Source: Burkholderia sp. (lineage in GTDB: Bacteria > Pseudomonadota > Gammaproteobacteria > Burkholderiales > Burkholderiaceae). Taken from it: 64,000 nucleotides of DNA. Made by a program: the position numbers and the translations under genes. Location: positions 1,426,001 through 1,490,000 of the forward strand of contig CP144361.1 in NCBI GenBank assembly GCA_040954445.1. Reading direction: 5' to 3'. Below, in pieces: positions 60,326 through 64,000 of this stretch. Below the pieces are notes generated by a model. It had not been told where the DNA came from. It made no database searches and saw only the letters and a list, made by a program, of their open reading frames with translations. Positions within the stretch are counted from its first letter, which is position 1, and each line of letters starts with the position of its first letter.

Positions 60326-61588
60326 TACCCCAATGGGACACCACCGGATATAGGTGAAATTGACCGCAGCAGCAGCCAGGTAGCCGGCAGCTAAGCCGAT
60401 CAGGGCGCCGTAGAAGCCGAGCGCGGGGATCGCGATGGTATTTGCGCTGGCCGCCACGGCCAGCGCCAGCAGCCATTTGGCCAGCAGCACGAATTTTGCC
60501 TGGAACTTCAGCAGTACCAGGTTGCCAATCGCCTCGACGCCGGCCAGCACCGAGAGCCAAACCGCCCAGCGGAAGATCGATACCGACTGCTCGTAGCCGG
60601 GGCCGAACACGCGGTCGATGATCACCGGTGCGAGCAGGTCGAGCACGGTGGTGCCGGCGATCATCAGCGCGCCAGTCATGGCGATCAGGCACCAGATGTT
60701 GTGGCGCAGCCGGGGAAGCTCAGAGACGCGGTAGACGAAAGTCGGCGCGATGGTCTGGGCGAGCAGGAGGGCCAGCGTGATCCAGTGCTCGTTCAGCTGC
60801 TGGGCTGCGGCGTAGCGACCCAGCTCGGCGAACGAGACGTGCCGCTCTAGCATCAGCCGGTCGAGCCTAAGGAACAGGTACATGCAGAATAGGCCGATCC
60901 AGAACACCGTGCCGGTCGAGGCGAAATGCCGGAAGAGTGGTGCCTCCACGCGCCAGCCGAGTCGGCCGCCGTGACGGCGCTGGTAGTAGAGCATCATCGC
61001 CAGTGCGATCACGCTGGCTTCGAGCGCCCACAGCCAGCCGTAGCTGGCAGGCGTCGCCGCGGCGCGCATCAGCAGCCAGACCAGCAGCGCTTTGCCGAGC
61101 GCGGCGAATATGCTGGCGATCAGCTGCGGCTTGCTATAAGTCATGCTCTGTAGCCAGGCGTTGATCACGCCGACGAATGGTTCGCGCAGCACCAGGGTCA
61201 GCGCCAATCCTGCTAGCATCGAGCCGACCAGCGGATCAACCAGGCCAACGGTGATGCCGGACCAGGTCAGCGCGAGCGCGATGACCGACACCGAAAAGCG
61301 CAGCGCGAAGGCGCTGCCAAGCACCGCACCGAGTTCAACCGGGGTGCACTGAAGGATAGTCGGCACCAGGATCTCGGCACCACAGACCCAGGTCAGCGGT
61401 GCCAACACCCGCAGTAGCGTGTTCGCGTACTGCCACTTTCCGAAGGCGTCTGGGCCCAGCGCGCGGGCCAGCAAGCCACTGATCAAGATTGCAACACCGA
61501 TCTGCGTGAGGCGCTCGCAGCCGAGCCAGACCAAGTTGGCGGAGGCCAAAACGATATCGGGGTGCGCGATGCGCGTAAATTTCAGCAT
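60317..61588 (-). CDS. Wzx-like polysaccharide flippase, 3' end fused to IS5
   Basis: Members of this MATE-like superfamily flip lipid-linked sugar units across the inner membrane for O-antigen or exopolysaccharide assembly. The 423 residues are strongly hydrophobic with about 12-13 helices: ASANLVWLGCERLTQIGVAI at the N-terminus, LRLDRLMLERHVSFAELGRY in a central loop with the family's charged pattern, and LGFYGALIGLAAGYLAAAAV near the end. The last codons (PIGVVA and stop) come from an IS5 end, so perhaps a few tens of native C-terminal residues are lost. The start ATG 61588 follows no clear Shine-Dalgarno. It could still be functional. The glycosyltransferase gene downstream is on the same strand. 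Confidence 0.8.
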   Translation of the reverse strand: MLKFTRIAHPDIVLASANLVWLGCERLTQIGVAILISGLLARALGPDAFGKWQYANTLLRVLAPLTWVCGAEILVPTILQCTPVELGAVLGSAFALRFSVSVIALALTWSGITVGLVDPLVGSMLAGLALTLVLREPFVGVINAWLQSMTYSKPQLIASIFAALGKALLVWLLMRAAATPASYGWLWALEASVIALAMMLYYQRRHGGRLGWRVEAPLFRHFASTGTVFWIGLFCMYLFLRLDRLMLERHVSFAELGRYAAAQQLNEHWITLALLLAQTIAPTFVYRVSELPRLRHNIWCLIAMTGALMIAGTTVLDLLAPVIIDRVFGPGYEQSVSIFRWAVWLSVLAGVEAIGNLVLLKFQAKFVLLAKWLLALAVAASANTIAIPALGFYGALIGLAAGYLAAAAVNFTYIRWCPIGVVA

Positions 61589-61712
61589 GAAAAATCTAAA
61601 AAACTTAGCGCTGATCCGAGCGCCGCGTTGGTTTTCTATTGATCAGAAATTAGCGGTAATTATGTCGTTCTCGGTCGGTATTTTACGGAAGGTGATGATG
61701 GTGGCGGCGAGG
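61589..61712. other. Spacer with MITE-tip-like sequence
   Basis: 124 bp between the flippase start and an IS5 end. It contains TATTGATCAGAAATTAGCGG (near 61638), which resembles a MITE/IS630 tip, but no complete element or gene. Confidence 0.4.
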
Positions 61713-62833
61713 GGCGTTGTTGAATAAATCGAGCGTGAGGACGCAATGGCATCGAAGGTGTAATTTCAAGCGATACGAACGGATTACGGACGAGCGAGGT
61801 CCGCCATGCGGTTGGTGACTCCGACGCGAACGGCGACCTCGTTCGCCTGCGAGTCGATGTGACGCGCCCAGAGACAGTTGCCAGTGAGGATCTTGAATCG
61901 ATACATCGCATTCTCGGCAAGCGATCGCCGGTGGTAGCCACTGTGTTGCTTCCATTCTCGACAACCGTCACGGGCAATTGCATCAACCGCGCCATTACGC
62001 CACGCCGCACCGGGCATATCCGCTGGCCAATGAGCGGCACCCTCGCGTGGCGGAATCGAAGGAATAGCACTGCGTGCAGCAATGGCCCCATGGCATGGCT
62101 TGGTGTCGTAGGCACCGTCACCACCGATGACATCGATTTGTTCTGCGCGTGGAATCTGGTCGAGCAACTTGGCCAGAGCGTCACCGTCAGCCACATTCTG
62201 ATTCGTCATTAGCGCGGCATGCACTTGACCTGTATTCGCGTTGAGCGCGAGATGGACTTTACGCCACGTGCGCCGCTTCGAGTAGCCGTGCTGGCGCACC
62301 TTCCATTCACCTTCTCCATAGACCTTCAGACCGGTGCTGTCGACAACCAGATGGATCGATTCATTATCACGAAGGATCGGCAGTTCGACATCAAGCGTTT
62401 TTTCCCGGCGACAGAGCGTGGTGTAATTCGGCACCGGCAAGCTCGGGAAGGCCAGATCGCACAGACTGTGGGTGAAACCTTGCAGGACGCGCGCCGTCAG
62501 TCGATAGACGGTTTTCACGCCAAGTAATGCCTGAATTAGCGCATCGCCGTATAAACACGGTCGACCACGTGTAGGTATGGCTTCGTGCATTCTGGCAAGG
62601 ACAGCTTCATTTATCCATATCGTCACGTTTTCCAGGTTGATCAGGCCTGCATTATAGGCCGCCCAATTCCTGACACGGTAGCGTGCCTTCGGCTCACCTG
62701 TCTTGTGTATGTCCTTACGCATTTTCTTGGAAGAAATTAGGCAGTTACTCTGGAATCTGAATTGATAGGGGGTGGCCCCGCGATCCTTGCGCGTAAACGT
62801 CAATGGATCTCGCTCGATTTATGCAACAACGCC
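61713..62833 (-). mobile_element. IS5-family element, nearly intact
   Basis: 1,121 bp with one tip change (GTTGTTGAATAAATCGA). The transposase is open. No target duplication. It lies between the flippase and the MurB-like gene and ends 2 bp after the latter's stop codon. Confidence 0.9.
61784..62722 (-). CDS. IS5-family transposase, slightly truncated
   Basis: A 312-residue version of the 318-residue transposase. The D-D-E residues and the Y-x2-R-x3-E-x6-K signature are intact. A C-to-T change (CAA to TAA) after LARP removes the last six residues. It has several other substitutions (INLENVTIWINEAV, TARVLQGFTHSLCDL), so it diverged earlier than the 9090 and 14746 copies. Start ATG 62722 by comparison with those copies. 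Confidence 0.85.
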   Translation of the reverse strand: MRKDIHKTGEPKARYRVRNWAAYNAGLINLENVTIWINEAVLARMHEAIPTRGRPCLYGDALIQALLGVKTVYRLTARVLQGFTHSLCDLAFPSLPVPNYTTLCRREKTLDVELPILRDNESIHLVVDSTGLKVYGEGEWKVRQHGYSKRRTWRKVHLALNANTGQVHAALMTNQNVADGDALAKLLDQIPRAEQIDVIGGDGAYDTKPCHGAIAARSAIPSIPPREGAAHWPADMPGAAWRNGAVDAIARDGCREWKQHSGYHRRSLAENAMYRFKILTGNCLWARHIDSQANEVAVRVGVTNRMADLARP

Positions 62834-62834
62834 A

Positions 62835-63710
62835 CTACAAGATACGCTGTTCGACTTCCACCTCGATATCGAAGTTTTTCCATATCTCGTTCTGCATGAA
62901 GTCAATCAACTGGCAAATGTCGGTCGCGCGTCCAGGATACCGAACAACGATGAATCCGGCGTGTTTTGGGGAGATCCGTGCCGTGCCAATAGTGCGCCCT
63001 TTGTGCCCGAGTGCCTCGATCATTTCACCAATTTTTACCCCTTGTGACGGTCGTTTGAACACGCTCCCAGCGTTCGGTTCCGAGCTGGGGAATCGTTCTC
63101 TCCTGAGCGAGAGATTCTTCAGGCGCCGGATACGTAGCGCGTGCGGATCGCCATCATGTAGTCGGAAGTACGCGCCGAGTATTACGTACGCACCGTTCTG
63201 GAAGCCGGACGAGCGGTATCCCCATTCGCACTCAGACTGATCCAGTTCGCTCACCTGCCGGGTGTGCATCGTATAAACTCGCACCGCTTGAACAACGCTG
63301 GCAATTTCAGCACCGAATGCCCCTGCGTTCATCACTATGCCTCCTCCGACTGAGCCCGGAATATTTCCTAAAACCTCGAATCCGGCCAGTCCGAAGCGCT
63401 CGCATGCTAACCCAACCCTGCGAAGGCTGGCACCGGCATCAGCATACACAACATGTTCACCAAGCCGCGTGACGTTGCCGAAACGACGACCGAACTTCAT
63501 CACGCGAGGGTAGCGAGCCTGAGCTAAAATCACGTTGCAGCCGTGACCGAGAATCGGAAACGACGCCGCACTGGGCTGCTTGAATATTTCAACGACGTCA
63601 TCCGCGGAGCGCGGTAACAGCAGTTCTTCACAGGTCGAAGCAAGCCGATACGAGTTTGCGTACTCAAGATTTACTTCCCGCAAGATTTTTAGATTGTCCA
63701 TGGCGGTCAT
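62835..63710 (-). CDS. murB: MurB-like UDP-N-acetylenolpyruvoylglucosamine reductase
   Basis: MurB reduces UDP-GlcNAc-enolpyruvate to UDP-MurNAc using FAD and NADPH. The FAD domain shows FPILGHGCNVILAQ and GFEVLGNIPGSVGGGIVMNA; the C-terminal domain shows EWGYRSSGFQNG (Tyr and Arg), and PNAGSVFKRP with the catalytic Ser, then HAGFIV. At about 291 residues it resembles the short, Bacillus-type form rather than the ~345-residue form I expect as the Burkholderia housekeeping MurB. It may thus be an extra copy linked to the polysaccharide genes or acquired from elsewhere. The start is uncertain: ATG 63710 chosen, ATG 63701 and TTG 63734 possible. The N-terminus is flanked by IS5 tips, so upstream signals may be lost. 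Confidence 0.8.
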   Translation of the reverse strand: MTAMDNLKILREVNLEYANSYRLASTCEELLLPRSADDVVEIFKQPSAASFPILGHGCNVILAQARYPRVMKFGRRFGNVTRLGEHVVYADAGASLRRVGLACERFGLAGFEVLGNIPGSVGGGIVMNAGAFGAEIASVVQAVRVYTMHTRQVSELDQSECEWGYRSSGFQNGAYVILGAYFRLHDGDPHALRIRRLKNLSLRRERFPSSEPNAGSVFKRPSQGVKIGEMIEALGHKGRTIGTARISPKHAGFIVVRYPGRATDICQLIDFMQNEIWKNFDIEVEVEQRIL

Positions 63711-63811
63711 TTTTGTTCGGCAAAGAAGGTCCAAGCGCTAGCGTACGGAGCACGGATCGGACGAAAACTGAGACAGCATCTTTCGGCGTTTGTACAATTG
63801 GTACGCCATGG

Positions 63812-63841
63812 GGCGTTGTTGCATAAATCGAAAATCTACGC
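63812..63841. mobile_element. IS5 tip (30 bp)
   Basis: GGCGTTGTTGCATAAATCGA followed by AAATCTACGC, then a second IS5 begins. Two ends in the same orientation in tandem suggest insertion next to, or recombination at, an older copy. Confidence 0.65.
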
Positions 63842-64000
63842 GGCGTTGTTGCATAAATCGAGTGTGAGCACGCAATAGCATCGATGGGATAATTGCAGGC
63901 GATACGAACGGATTGCGGACGAGCGAGGTCCGCCATACGGTTGATGACGCCGACGCGAACGGAGACCTCGGTTGCCTGCGAGTCGATGTGACGCGCCCAG
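63842..64000 (-). mobile_element. IS5-family element, running off the window
   Basis: The transposase-3' end with GAGTGTGAGCACGCAATAGC and the C-terminal codons ([17 protein letters not shown] on the minus strand). The rest lies beyond the window edge. Confidence 0.85.

Noticed and set aside
57158..63734. Secondary-metabolite gene cluster around the glycosyltransferase, flippase and MurB-like gene
   Set aside because: No synthase, adenylation or tailoring enzyme is present. The set fits surface polysaccharide better.
1..64000. tRNA genes, riboswitches, toxin-antitoxin pairs and prophage genes
   Set aside because: Looked for by eye (T-loop motifs, leader structures, small gene pairs, phage proteins); none found with support. 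A covariance search could still reveal a weak one.

Overview
The window comes from a beta-proteobacterium of the Burkholderia group. The evidence is protein-level resemblance of GlmM, PncB, RimM, RluB, GltA, the 2-oxoglutarate dehydrogenase subunits and the complex I subunits to Burkholderia homologues recalled from memory, and the presence of a type A RNase P RNA. Its outstanding trait is an extreme load of decaying insertion sequences. By a hand tally roughly 40 percent of the 64 kb is IS or IS-derived. The housekeeping genes survive as islands, each bounded by IS debris, and normal gene neighbourhoods are broken up (nuoG without nuoA-F, hisB without other his genes, gltA without sdh, scpB and rluB parted by an insert). 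Together with the pseudogenes (uvrC, glmM, a 2-hydroxyacid dehydrogenase) this looks like an early or middle stage of host-restricted genome erosion, as in IS-rich Burkholderia symbionts. That lifestyle is an inference.

Layout. 1-1.8 kb: uvrC stub and frameshifted glmM. 1.9-3.4 kb: IS630 and IS5 remnants. 3.4-4.6 kb: pncB. 4.6-5.8 kb: IS5. 5.9-8.1 kb: internally deleted 2-hydroxyacid dehydrogenase and rmuC. 8.2-10.1 kb: nested IS5 copies. 10.2-10.6 kb: rnpB. 10.6-12.9 kb: IS630 and IS5. 12.9-13.2 kb: lapA-like gene. 13.4-15.8 kb: two IS5 copies. 16.2-18.9 kb: scpB and rluB. 19.3-20.3 kb: IS5. 20.4-21.0 kb: hisB. 21.0-24.4 kb: mixed IS graveyard. 24.4-35.7 kb: nuoG-nuoN, split between nuoI and nuoJ by about 1.3 kb of IS debris. 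36.0-38.3 kb: rpsP-rimM-trmD-rplS. 38.8-45.1 kb (minus): odhA-odhB-lpdA, with IS debris between odhB and lpdA. 45.2-50.2 kb: IS3, IS5 and IS630 remnants. 50.3-51.6 kb (minus): gltA. 51.6-57.1 kb: IS graveyard with a 261-bp-arm palindrome. 57.2-63.7 kb (minus): surface-polysaccharide type glycosyltransferase, Wzx-like flippase and a MurB-like reductase, with IS5 copies between them.

Mobile elements. The dominant IS is an IS5-family (IS903-like) element of about 1,123 bp with ends GGCGTTGTTGCATAAATCGA, a 318-residue DDE transposase and 9-bp target duplications. Two copies keep an intact transposase. An IS630-family element is present only as fragments. Two non-autonomous families stand out. (1) A palindromic MITE of about 117 bp whose ends (TATTGATC...) resemble the IS630 ends and which sits in TA targets. 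(2) Fold-back mini-elements of 136-162 bp built from two inverted copies of one IS5 end, two of them with clear 9-bp target duplications. MITEs sit at identical positions in different IS5 copies and IS5 copies sit in MITEs, so the families have spread through each other. This interlocking network is the most unusual thing in the window. I found no CRISPR array, tRNA, prophage or secondary-metabolite cluster.
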